Part shown: positions 34,130-43,418 of the stretch, one piece after another
How positions within the stretch are numbered: position 1 is the stretch's first letter
Layout: each line of letters begins with the position of its first letter
Origin: Brevundimonas sp.
GTDB lineage: Bacteria; Pseudomonadota; Alphaproteobacteria; Caulobacterales; Caulobacteraceae
Assembly (NCBI GenBank): GCA_016742215.1
Contig: JACVCC010000006.1
Span: 1-47,758, forward strand
Direction of reading: 5' to 3'
Length of the DNA: 47,758 bases
Notes under the pieces: generated by a model
Databases searched by the model: none
What the model was told of the DNA's origin: nothing
The model's input: the letters and a program-made list of their open reading frames with translations, nothing else
Translations under genes and position numbers: made by a program

Positions 34130-34944
34130 AGAGGTTGCGCCTGATCCTCACCAGCCTGGTGCTCGTCTGCGGCGCCATGTCTGTCGTCGGCTGCGCGCAG
34201 CAACAGGAGCCGGCCTACGCTCCACCACCTCCACCGCCTCCGCCGCCTCCACCCCCGCCTCCGCCGCCTCCGCCGCCACCGGTCGCCGCGCCACCGCCGG
34301 ATGAGGCCGATGTCTGGCCGGATGGCGTCGTGCCGCTGTGCTTTGCTCACCCAACCGAAGAGGACGGCTGGGCCCGTGATCGGGTGATGGCTGCCGCCGT
34401 CATCTGGCAGTCAGTGGCCGCCGTCCGGTTCGATATTCGCGCCTCCTGCGACGGCATCCCCGGCGGCGGCACGATCCGGCGCATTCCGATCCGTATCGTC
34501 CACGATCCGGAGCTGTTCGCCTCGTCCAGCCATCTGGGCGTCAACCTGCTGCGTGGCGGGGCGATTACCCTGAACGCCGAGTATCTGGTCACCAACCGGA
34601 TCTGCGGCCGGCGGGGGACGATCGGGCGCGAAGGCTGTTTCCAGGCCGACGCCGTGCATGAGCTCGGACACGCCCTCGGTTTCAGCCACGATCATGTCAG
34701 CCCTCGCGCGCCTGATTGTCTGGCGCGGATGCAGACGCCCGAGGCCGAACGGTCTGGCGAGACCTGGTACGACGCCGCCTCGGTCATGAACTACTGCAAC
34801 GCCGACCGTTGGCGCGGGCGTCTCAGCCCGGCCGATGTCTGCGCCGTCCAGGCGGCCTATGGCGCGCCTGACGGGACGCGTCCGACGCGGGCGGCCTGTT
34901 ATGCGATGACAGGCGCGACGCCCGGCCGCCCCGGCCGACCTTGA
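34126..34944 (+). CDS. lipoprotein metzincin-type zinc metalloprotease with polyproline linker
   Basis: A 272-residue protein. The signal ends in lipobox VVGC (Cys23). A run of 20 consecutive prolines (residues 33-52) then separates the membrane anchor from a protease domain. The zinc site HELGHALGFSH (H178, E179, H182, H188) and the Met-turn SVMNYCN (Met221) place it among the metzincins. Five further cysteines may form disulfides. The ATG overlaps the tyrosinase stop as ATGA, so the two are translationally coupled. It may process the tyrosinase or a shared surface substrate; this is inference. Polyproline synthesis should require EF-P. Confidence 0.88.
   Translation: MKRLRLILTSLVLVCGAMSVVGCAQQQEPAYAPPPPPPPPPPPPPPPPPPPPVAAPPPDEADVWPDGVVPLCFAHPTEEDGWARDRVMAAAVIWQSVAAVRFDIRASCDGIPGGGTIRRIPIRIVHDPELFASSSHLGVNLLRGGAITLNAEYLVTNRICGRRGTIGREGCFQADAVHELGHALGFSHDHVSPRAPDCLARMQTPEAERSGETWYDAASVMNYCNADRWRGRLSPADVCAVQAAYGAPDGTRPTRAACYAMTGATPGRPGRP
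34222..34281 (+). repeat. 20-codon proline tract
   Basis: Twenty successive CCN codons (CCA, CCT, CCG, CCC mixed) encode prolines 33-52 of the lipoprotein protease. Mixed codon use makes the DNA less prone to slippage than a pure CCG repeat. Confidence 0.95.
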
Positions 34945-34974
34945 CCGCGGCCGACGGAGCCCCCTAGCGTGCCG

Positions 34975-34997
34975 CCGCCCGTCGGGCTGGCGGGCGG
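34975..34997 (+). terminator. weak hairpin after the metzincin gene
   Basis: CCGCCCG and CGGGCGG form a 7-pair stem with a 9-base loop, 31 bases after the stop, followed only by TTGGG. It may help end the six-gene transcript but lacks a real U-run. It also lies just before the S9 peptidase start at 35012. Confidence 0.3.
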
Positions 34998-35011
34998 TTG
35001 GGAACAGTCAC

Positions 35012-37453
35012 ATGCGTCATCGTCTGCTTGGCCGGGCTCTGCCCGCCTTCGTGCTTCTGGCCGCCCTGTCGGGCCCGGCCTTCGCCCAGGACCCGCTGGC
35101 CTACCAGCAGCCCCCGGCCCCGATCGCCGACATTCTGGATACCAAGCCCACCCCGACCCCCAGCCTGTCGCCGGACCGGACGACCCTGGCGCTTTATGAC
35201 CGCGCCAACCTGCCCCCGATCGCCGAGCTCGCCGAGCCCATGCTGCGTCTCGGCGGCTATCGCATCAATCCCCGCAACAACGGCCCGGCCAACAGTCGCG
35301 TCAGCTGGCTGACGGGCCTCAGCTTCCAGCCGGTCGCCGGCGGCGCCGCCCGCCCGGTGCAACTGCCGGCCAACGCGCGCTTCATGTCGCCGTCGTGGTC
35401 GCCCGACGGCCGCTCGGTCGCCCTGCTGATGGACGCCCCGACCGGGCTGGAGCTGTGGGTGGTGGACGTCGCCAGCGCCAGCGCCCGCAGGGTGACCGAC
35501 GCCCGCGTCAACGCCGCCTCGGGCGCCGCCTTCGACTGGACCCCGGACAGCGCCGGCTTCGTCGTGCGCCTGACGCCCGAAGGCCGCGGCGCCGCGCCGG
35601 ATGTCACCCGTCCGCCGGCCGGTCCGATCGTGGCCGAGAGCATGGGTCGCGCCGCTCCCGTTCGCACCTATCAGGACCTGCTCGGCGATGCGGGCGACGA
35701 GGCCCTGTTCGACCACTACTTCACCTCGCAGCTGACGTATGTCCCGCTGAACGGCCGCGCCCGCGCCCTCGGCCAACCGGCCGTCTATCTCAGCGCGGTG
35801 GTTTCGCCGGGCGGTGATCACGTTCTGACCACAACCGTCAAACGGCCCTACAGCTATGTCGTGCCGGCAGGCCTGTTCCCGGCTGAAATCAATGTGATCG
35901 ACCTGCAAGGTCGCGCGGTACATCAGGTCGCCGACCTGCCGCTGCGCGACAATGTGCCGACGCCGTTCGACGCCGTCGCCCCCGGTCCGCGTTCGGTGTC
36001 CTGGCGCGCCGACGCCCCGGCGACCCTGGTCTGGACCGAGGCCCAAGACGGCGGCGATCCGCGCACCCCGTCGCAGGTTCGCGACCGCGTCTTCACCCTG
36101 GCGGCGCCCTTCACGGCGCAGCCGACGACCCTGATCGACCTGAACGAGCGCTATGGCGGGGTCCAGTGGGGCGACGCCGACACCGCCCTGGTCAACAGCC
36201 GCTGGTTCAACACCCGCCACGAGACGCGCTACGTCGTGGATCCGTCCAACCCGGGCACGGGCCGCGTCCTGATCGAGCGCAACTATCAGGACCGCTACAA
36301 CGATCCGGGCTTCCCGGTGACGGAGCCGAACGGGACCGGCTTCTCGGTCCTGCGCATGACCGCTGACGGCTCGAAGGTGCTGATGAGCGGCGCCGGCGCG
36401 ACGCGGGAAGGGGAATATCCCTTCCTCGGCACGATGGATCTGCAGTCCGGCCAGAGCGAGCGTCTCTGGACCTCGGCATCGGGCGACTATGAGAGCATCG
36501 TTGGCATTCTCGACGACGACGCCCGCCGACTGGTGACCCGTCGCGAGACCCGCAACGATCCGCCGAACCTCTATGTCCGCAATCTGGACGCCCAGGCGCC
36601 CGACGCCCTGACGCAGTTCCAGGATCCCGCGCCCCAGCTGGCCGGCGTGTCGCGTCAGCTGATCACCTACACCCGCGCCGACGGCGTCCAGCTGTCGGGC
36701 ACCCTCTATCTGCCGGCCGGCTACGACAAGGACCGCGATGGCCCTCTGCCGCTGGTGATGTGGGCCTATCCGGCTGAGTTCACCGACGCCGCCGTGGCCG
36801 GTCAGGTGGTCGATACGGCCAACCGCTTTGTCCGCCCGGGCGGCTCCAGCCATCTGTTCCTGCTGACCCAGGGCTATGCGGTGCTGGACGACCCGTCGAT
36901 GCCGATCATCGGTCGCGACGGGGCCGAGCCGAACGACACCTACATCGAGCAGCTCAGCGCCAGCGCCGAGGCCGCCGTAAATGCGGTGGTCGAGCTTGGC
37001 GTGGCGGATCGCGACAGGATCGCCATCGGCGGGCACAGCTACGGGGCGTTCATGACCGCCAACCTGCTGGCTCACACCAATCTGTTCCGGACCGGAGTGG
37101 CTCGCTCGGGCGCCTACAATCGCACCCTGACGCCGTTCGGCTTCCAGGCCGAACAGCGGAACTACTGGCAGGCGACCGAGACCTACAATGCGATGTCGCC
37201 CTTCACCTTTGCCGACAAGGTCAATGAGCCGATCCTGCTGATCCACGGCGAGGCCGACGACAACCAGGGCACCTTCCCGATGCAGTCCGAGCGCTTCTAC
37301 GCGGCGCTCAAGGGCAATGGGGCGACGGTGCGTTACGTCGTCCTGCCGCTGGAAGCCCACGGCTACCGCGCCCGCGAATCTGTCGGCCACACCCTGTGGG
37401 AAACGGTCCGCTGGCTCGACCAGTACGTGAAGAACGCCGGCCCGCGGGAGTAG
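35012..37453 (+). CDS. secreted S9D-type prolyl oligopeptidase family (glutamyl-endopeptidase-like) peptidase
   Basis: An 813-residue protein with a signal peptide (ALPAFVLLAALSGPAFAQ). The N-terminal ~550 residues form a beta-propeller (repeats such as MSPSWSPDGRSVALLMD and AFDWTPDSAGFVVRL) that limits substrate size. The C-terminal alpha/beta hydrolase has the triad Ser676 in GGHSYGAFMTANLLAHTN, Asp in LIHGEADDNQG and His in LEAHGYRARES. The blocks RSGAYNRTLTPFGFQ and ALKGNGATVRYVVLP are close to S9D enzymes such as the plant chloroplast glutamyl peptidase. It probably degrades peptides in the periplasm. It stands alone between the six-gene operon and a palindromic repeat. Confidence 0.93.
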   Translation: MRHRLLGRALPAFVLLAALSGPAFAQDPLAYQQPPAPIADILDTKPTPTPSLSPDRTTLALYDRANLPPIAELAEPMLRLGGYRINPRNNGPANSRVSWLTGLSFQPVAGGAARPVQLPANARFMSPSWSPDGRSVALLMDAPTGLELWVVDVASASARRVTDARVNAASGAAFDWTPDSAGFVVRLTPEGRGAAPDVTRPPAGPIVAESMGRAAPVRTYQDLLGDAGDEALFDHYFTSQLTYVPLNGRARALGQPAVYLSAVVSPGGDHVLTTTVKRPYSYVVPAGLFPAEINVIDLQGRAVHQVADLPLRDNVPTPFDAVAPGPRSVSWRADAPATLVWTEAQDGGDPRTPSQVRDRVFTLAAPFTAQPTTLIDLNERYGGVQWGDADTALVNSRWFNTRHETRYVVDPSNPGTGRVLIERNYQDRYNDPGFPVTEPNGTGFSVLRMTADGSKVLMSGAGATREGEYPFLGTMDLQSGQSERLWTSASGDYESIVGILDDDARRLVTRRETRNDPPNLYVRNLDAQAPDALTQFQDPAPQLAGVSRQLITYTRADGVQLSGTLYLPAGYDKDRDGPLPLVMWAYPAEFTDAAVAGQVVDTANRFVRPGGSSHLFLLTQGYAVLDDPSMPIIGRDGAEPNDTYIEQLSASAEAAVNAVVELGVADRDRIAIGGHSYGAFMTANLLAHTNLFRTGVARSGAYNRTLTPFGFQAEQRNYWQATETYNAMSPFTFADKVNEPILLIHGEADDNQGTFPMQSERFYAALKGNGATVRYVVLPLEAHGYRARESVGHTLWETVRWLDQYVKNAGPRE

Positions 37454-37473
37454 GAGCTGCCTTTCCGAGTCAC

Positions 37474-37562
37474 CGTCATCCCGGGCCTTTACGCAGTGAA
37501 GAGCCCGGGACGTGACGCGCTGACCTGGGGCCCGGGTTCGGCTTCGCCGCCCCGGGATGACG
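37474..37562. repeat. palindromic intergenic repeat, REP-like
   Basis: CGTCATCCCGGG (37474-37485) and CCCGGGATGACG (37551-37562) are exact inverted copies that bracket further CCCGGGC/GCCCGGG inverted repeats. The whole can fold into a branched hairpin after the S9 peptidase stop. GTCATCCCGGG...CCCGGGATGAC palindromes resemble dispersed elements of alphaproteobacterial genomes; with one copy in the window, dispersal is inference. It may also end transcription or protect mRNA. Confidence 0.7.
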
Positions 37563-37686
37563 GGATGAGAAACCGCGCCTTCTCATTCAGACCGATGCGC
37601 ATTGGAGGGCCGCGGCGCCGTTTTCCTAGCGGTGCAGGCCTCGGGTCACTATTGTTCCCGCGAGATTCACTGTGAAGGATGCAGGA

Positions 37687-38967
<1,281 letters not shown>

Positions 38968-40128
38968 GTGTTCGGGCGGTCGGTCGAGAAGCCCTCGCCG
39001 GGGCGAAAGACGGCGTTTCTGGCGGCCACGGCGACAATCAGCGTCTTCCTGATCGCGGCCCTGATCGCCGCCTGGAGCGTCTTCTACGCCCCGGGCCCGC
39101 AGGCGAGGGAAGGGGAGTCGACCATCGTCACCCTCCCCAGCGGAGCCGGAGTGAACGCCATTGCCGCCAATCTGAAGGCGGCGGGCGTGATCCGCTCGAC
39201 CGACATGTTCAAGGCCGCCGCGACCCTGACCGGCGCCGACCGCCGTCTCCGGGCCGGCGAGTATGAGGTGCCCTCGGGCGCGTCGCTGCGCTCGGTCATC
39301 ATCCTGCTGGTCGACGGCAAGGTGGTCCGCCACTACGTCACCCTGCCGGAGGGTTGGTCCTCGGCCCAGGCGGTCGACATCCTGATGCGTCAGCCTCTGC
39401 TGACGGGGCCTGTCGACGAGACGCCCGAGGAAGGCAGCCTCTGGCCCGAGACCTACGAGATCTCGCGCGGCGAGACCCGGGCCGCTGTCATCGCCCGTAT
39501 GCGCCGCGCCCGTGACGAGAACCTCGAGCGCCTGTGGGCGACGCGCGGCCCGAACAGCGTGGTACGCACCCGCGACGAGGCGATGATCCTGGCTTCGATC
39601 GTCGAGAAGGAGACGGGCGTCGCCGCCGAGCGTCCCCGCGTGGCGGCTGTCTTCTCCAACCGTCTGCGTTCCGGCATGCGGCTGGAAAGCGATCCGACCA
39701 TCGTCTACGGCATCACCCAGGGCCGACCGCTGGGCCGTGGCCTGCGTCGGTCCGAGATCGACCGTCATACCGACTGGAACACCTACCAGATCGACGGCTT
39801 GCCGCCGACGCCGATCGCCAATCCCGGCGGTGACGCGATCGCCGCGGTCCTGAATCCTCCGGTCAGCGACGAGCTGTTCTTCGTCGCCGACGGCACCGGC
39901 GGTCACGTCTTCGCCCGCACCTATCCGGAGCATCTGGCCAATGTCGCCCGCTGGCGCGCTATCGAGCGTCAGCGCGCGGGCCTGCCGCCTGAAGCCGCCC
40001 CTGCCGCTCCGGCAGCCGATCCTGCGACCGGTCTGCCACCCGGCGTCGAGGTGCCTCCGGGCGCGCAGGTCATCCGCGTGCCGCAGGCCGGCGCTCCGGC
40101 TCCGGCAGCTCCGGCGGCGGCCCAATGA
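38968..40128 (+). CDS. mltG: endolytic murein transglycosylase MltG
   Basis: A 386-residue inner-membrane protein with one N-terminal membrane segment (LAATATISVFLIAALIAAW) and a periplasmic YceG domain. It cleaves nascent glycan strands and so ends peptidoglycan chain extension. Evidence: LRAGEYEVPSGASL (LysM-like region), LEGSLWPETY-like EEGSLWPETYEI, the catalytic Glu in ILASIVEKETG, and RLESDPTIVYGI with NTYQIDGLPPTPIANPG. The C-terminal 50 residues are a Pro/Ala-rich tail. Start GTG 38968 lies directly after the fabF stop, and its stop overlaps yicC as ATGA. Confidence 0.96.
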   Translation: MFGRSVEKPSPGRKTAFLAATATISVFLIAALIAAWSVFYAPGPQAREGESTIVTLPSGAGVNAIAANLKAAGVIRSTDMFKAAATLTGADRRLRAGEYEVPSGASLRSVIILLVDGKVVRHYVTLPEGWSSAQAVDILMRQPLLTGPVDETPEEGSLWPETYEISRGETRAAVIARMRRARDENLERLWATRGPNSVVRTRDEAMILASIVEKETGVAAERPRVAAVFSNRLRSGMRLESDPTIVYGITQGRPLGRGLRRSEIDRHTDWNTYQIDGLPPTPIANPGGDAIAAVLNPPVSDELFFVADGTGGHVFARTYPEHLANVARWRAIERQRAGLPPEAAPAAPAADPATGLPPGVEVPPGAQVIRVPQAGAPAPAAPAAAQ

Positions 40129-41015
40129 GCCAGACCGGTATCTCGGGCATGACCGGCTTCGGTCGGGCCGACGGGGCCGCTGACGGCTGGAGCTGGTCGA
40201 TCGAGGCGCGTTCGGTCAATGGCCGCAATCTCGAGGTTCGCTTCCGCGGTCCCCCGGGTTTCGACAACCTCGAGCGCCTTGCCAAGGCTTCGGGCCAGAG
40301 TCGCCTGAACCGCGGTCAGGTCACACTCGGCGTGCAGGCGAAGCGGGCCGAGGCCGGCGTTGCGGCGCTGAAGGTGAACGAGGACGTGCTGGCCCGCTAT
40401 CTCCAGCTCGCCAACCAGTTGGCGGAAGAGGGCGCGACCCCGCCGTCCGCCGACGGCCTGCTGGGCCTGCGCGGCGTGCTGGAGGCGCCCGAAGAGGACG
40501 AGGACGTCGACGCGAAAGCCGCTATCGAGGCGGCGATCGCCGCCTCGATCGACGAGGCCATCGACGCCCTGAAAGCCTCCCGGGAACGCGAGGGCCAGCA
40601 GTTGCTGCCCGTGATCACTGGCTTCATTGACCGTATCGAGATGTTGGTCGCCGATGCCGAGAAGGAGGCTGCCGCCCAGGTCGAGGCCATCCGCGAGCGC
40701 TTCACCCGCCGCATCACCGAATTGGCGCCCGACGCGCCGGGGCTGGAGGATCGCATTTTCCTTGAGGCTGCGGCGCTGGCGACCAAGGCGGACGTGCGCG
40801 AAGAGCTGGATCGGTTGACCGCCCACGTCGCCTCGGCCCGTACCCTGTTGCAGCAACCCCCCGCCGGGCGGAAACTCGACTTCCTGATGCAGGAATTCAT
40901 GAGGGAGGCGAACACCCTCTGCTCAAAATCGGCTACCACGCCGCTCACCGGAATCGGCCTTGAGCTCAAGGCCGTCATCGAACAGCTCCGCGAGCAGGTC
41001 CAGAATGTCGAATGA
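40125..41015 (+). CDS. yicC: YicC family endoribonuclease
   Basis: A 296-residue protein. The N-terminal MTGFGRADG...SIEARSVNGRNLEVRFR and the C-terminal RKLDFLMQEFMREANTLCSKS...LELKAVIEQLREQVQNVE are the two conserved YicC blocks. The N-terminal block also holds the usual LNRGQVTLGVQ. Characterised family members are RNases that act on small RNAs. It overlaps mltG by 4 bases and gmk by 11 bases, matching the frequent yicC-gmk pairing. Confidence 0.95.
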   Translation: MSQTGISGMTGFGRADGAADGWSWSIEARSVNGRNLEVRFRGPPGFDNLERLAKASGQSRLNRGQVTLGVQAKRAEAGVAALKVNEDVLARYLQLANQLAEEGATPPSADGLLGLRGVLEAPEEDEDVDAKAAIEAAIAASIDEAIDALKASREREGQQLLPVITGFIDRIEMLVADAEKEAAAQVEAIRERFTRRITELAPDAPGLEDRIFLEAAALATKADVREELDRLTAHVASARTLLQQPPAGRKLDFLMQEFMREANTLCSKSATTPLTGIGLELKAVIEQLREQVQNVE

Positions 41016-41646
41016 ACGCACGCCCCGCCGGGGCGTCCTCCTGATCGTCGCCAGCCCCTCGGGCGCCGGCAAGACGTCGCTCTGCCGCCGCCTGATGGCG
41101 GACCACGGCAAGCTGGAGCTGTCGGTGTCCATGACCACCCGCGGCATCCGCCCGGGCGAGGTCGCCGGCCGCGACTACCACTTCGTCAGCCAGGAAGAGT
41201 TCCAGCGTCTGATCGACGAGGACGCCTTCCTCGAATGGGCCGACGTCCACGGCAACCGCTACGGCAGCCCCCGCGCCCCGATCGACCGCGCCCTCGCCGA
41301 GGGCCGCGACGTCCTGTTCGACATCGACTGGCAGGGCGCCCGCGATATCGCCGACAAATGCCCCGAGGACGCCGTGCGCGTCTTCATCCTGCCGCCCAGC
41401 CTCGAAGAGTTGCGCCGCCGTCTGGTGACCCGCTCGCAGGACGCAGACGACGTGATCGAGCGCCGGATCCAGAATGCCAAGGGCGAGATCGAGCACTGCG
41501 ACGCGTTCGACTACGTTTTCGTCAACGACGACTTCGACCGCAGCTACGCCGAGCTGGCCCACATCTACCACGCCGAGCGCAGCCGCCGCCGCCGGAACCT
41601 CTGGGTCGACGCCTACCGCGCCGCCCTGCTGAGCGAGGTGGTCTGA
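41005..41646 (+). CDS. gmk: guanylate kinase
   Basis: A 213-residue enzyme that phosphorylates GMP to GDP. The P-loop is in ASPSGAGKTSLCRRL; the GMP-binding block is SVSMTTRGIRPGEVAGRDYHFVS with FLEWADVHGNRYGSP; VLFDIDWQGARDI and the lid RLVTRSQDADDVIERRI follow. ATG 41005 lies inside the end of yicC (11-base overlap). A further in-frame open region to 40960 lies entirely in yicC and is not used. It is the last gene of the fabF-mltG-yicC-gmk run and converges on the crotonase gene with a 6-base gap. Confidence 0.97.
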   Translation: MSNERTPRRGVLLIVASPSGAGKTSLCRRLMADHGKLELSVSMTTRGIRPGEVAGRDYHFVSQEEFQRLIDEDAFLEWADVHGNRYGSPRAPIDRALAEGRDVLFDIDWQGARDIADKCPEDAVRVFILPPSLEELRRRLVTRSQDADDVIERRIQNAKGEIEHCDAFDYVFVNDDFDRSYAELAHIYHAERSRRRRNLWVDAYRAALLSEVV

Positions 41647-41652
41647 GACGGA

Positions 41653-42438
41653 TCAGTCCGCGAAATTCGCCATGCGCTTCTGAAGGTTGGCCATCACCGC
41701 CTCCACCTGGTTGGGCGTGGCGATCAGGGCGGCCTGTTCGACGCTTTCGGCCAGAAGGATCGGACCGGCGCCCTCGTCTCGCGCCAGATTGGCCAGCCGC
41801 TTGGCGCCGCGCACGGCGTCCGGATTGCGGGCGGCGATCTCCCGGGCCAGCGTCAGGGCCTCGGCGTGCGGATCTTCGGCCAGTCGGGTGACGAAGCCCA
41901 GCTCCACCGCCTGCTCGCCTGTGAACTCGCGGGCGGTGTAGACCAGCTCGCGCAGCACGTCGTCGCGCACCAGCCCGCGCCAGAGGGCGAAGCCGGCCAT
42001 GTCTGGGACCAGACCCCACTTCATCTCCATGACGGACAGCCGGGTGTCGGGCCGCGCGACGCGGATGTCGGCGCCGGAAAAGACCTGCAGCCCGCCGCCG
42101 AACACCATTCCATGCCCCGCGGCGATCACCGGCACCGGCAGCGTCCGCCAGCCCCAGGCGGTCTGCTGGAACAGATTGGCCAGATCGTGGGTGCGGCTGA
42201 CGATGTCCAGACCCGCCCCGGCCAGCCCGGCCATGGTCTCCATGTCCAGCCCGGCGCAGAAGCCGCGTCCTTCGCCCGACAGCACCACGGCGCGCAGACC
42301 CGGCTGGGCCGCCAGTTGCGCGGGCGCCTCGCTCAAGGCTTCGAGCATCGGCATGTCCAGCGCATTCAGCTTGTCAGGGCGGCACAGGCGGACGTCAGCG
42401 ACGCCGTCCCGGAACTCGATGCTCAGGCGCTTGGTCAT
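41653..42438 (-). CDS. crotonase/enoyl-CoA hydratase family protein with one catalytic Glu replaced
   Basis: A 261-residue crotonase-fold protein. The oxyanion-hole segments are GFCAGLDMETM and GMVFGGGLQVFSGADIR. Aligned by eye with rat mitochondrial hydratase, the first catalytic Glu (GGGCE) is Gln here (GGGLQ), while the second is kept in SVMEMKWGLVP. Loss of one Glu argues against simple hydration and suits an isomerase or another crotonase reaction. The reaction and substrate are therefore uncertain. It is transcribed leftward about 100 bases downstream of rsmA and may be separate from that operon. Confidence 0.85.
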   Translation of the reverse strand: MTKRLSIEFRDGVADVRLCRPDKLNALDMPMLEALSEAPAQLAAQPGLRAVVLSGEGRGFCAGLDMETMAGLAGAGLDIVSRTHDLANLFQQTAWGWRTLPVPVIAAGHGMVFGGGLQVFSGADIRVARPDTRLSVMEMKWGLVPDMAGFALWRGLVRDDVLRELVYTAREFTGEQAVELGFVTRLAEDPHAEALTLAREIAARNPDAVRGAKRLANLARDEGAGPILLAESVEQAALIATPNQVEAVMANLQKRMANFAD

Positions 42439-42536
42439 GGCTCTCCCCTCGGACAGGCTCCCGGTGTTACCCGGCTTCCCGAGCGTAAGGGAAGGCGTGC
42501 GAGGGTGTTGCGGCTGTCAGGGGTTGTCCGCGCGCG

Positions 42537-43409
42537 TCAGGACTTCTTCCGGCGCATCAGCACTGTCTCGCCGTCCGCCGGAGAGGCGGGCTGATCGATC
42601 CCGGCGAAGGCTCGCGCCAACCGCAGGAAGCCGTTCAGGTCGATCACCTCGGCGCGATCCTCCGGATTGATCCCGGCGCGCTCGCAGAGCTCAGCCCCGC
42701 CCAGCTGTTTCAGGCTCGACCGCAGCATCTTGCGTCGCTGCCCGAACGCCGCAGCGGTCACCCGCTCCAGAGACTTCAGCAGTTCCGCCGACGGCCGCTC
42801 GGCCTTGGGGACGAGATGCACGACGGCCGACGCGACCTTCGGCGGCGGGGTGAAGGCAGCGGCCGGAAGGTGCATCACCAGTTTCGCCTCGCAAACAGCC
42901 TGCGAGATCACCGCCAGCCGGCCATAGGCGTCGTCGTCCGGCCGGGCCACGACCCGCTCGGCGACCTCCTTCTGGAACATCAGCGTCAGGCTGTGCGGCA
43001 GCCACGGGCCCGTCAGCCACTTGATGAGCAGCGCGGTGCCGACATTGTACGGCAGGTTGGACACCAGATGCGCCGGCCCCTCGACCAGCTCGGCCTCGCG
43101 CACCTTCAGCGCATCGGCCTCGACAATCGTCAGCCGCCCGGAGGCATCGTCGAGTTCCGAGAGCAGGGGGATGAAGCGCGGGTCCTTCTCGACCAGCACG
43201 ACCTTGCCGGCGTCGCTCTCCAGCAGCGCCCGCGTCAGACCGCCGGGGCCGGGGCCGACCTCGATCACCGCGCGGCCTTCAAACGGCCTGGCGAAGCGGA
43301 CGATCTTCCGCGTCACGTTCAGGTCCAGCAGGAAATGCTGGCCGAAGCTCTTCTTCGCCGCCAGGCCGTGGGCGTCGAGATGTTCGCGAAGGGTCAGGTC
43401 GGAGGTCAC
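42537..43409 (-). CDS. rsmA: 16S rRNA dimethyladenosine transferase (KsgA)
   Basis: A 290-residue enzyme that dimethylates two adjacent adenines near the 3' end of 16S rRNA during 30S maturation. Evidence: KKSFGQHFLLDLNVTRKIV, motif I VIEVGPGPGGLTRALLE, motif IV VSNLPYNVGTALLIKWL, QKEVAERVVARPDDDAYGRLAV, and FTPPPKVASAVVHLVP, with the C-terminal FGQRRKMLRSSLKQL. It begins 9 bases after pdxA and is the fourth gene of the lptD-surA-pdxA-rsmA operon. Confidence 0.96.
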   Translation of the reverse strand: MTSDLTLREHLDAHGLAAKKSFGQHFLLDLNVTRKIVRFARPFEGRAVIEVGPGPGGLTRALLESDAGKVVLVEKDPRFIPLLSELDDASGRLTIVEADALKVREAELVEGPAHLVSNLPYNVGTALLIKWLTGPWLPHSLTLMFQKEVAERVVARPDDDAYGRLAVISQAVCEAKLVMHLPAAAFTPPPKVASAVVHLVPKAERPSAELLKSLERVTAAAFGQRRKMLRSSLKQLGGAELCERAGINPEDRAEVIDLNGFLRLARAFAGIDQPASPADGETVLMRRKKS

Positions 43410-43418
43410 GGCCGCTCT

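Noticed and set aside
34964..37390. An 808-codon minus-strand open frame opposite the S9 peptidase
   Set aside because: The same GC-driven shadow effect; the plus strand encodes an intact peptidase with triad residues.
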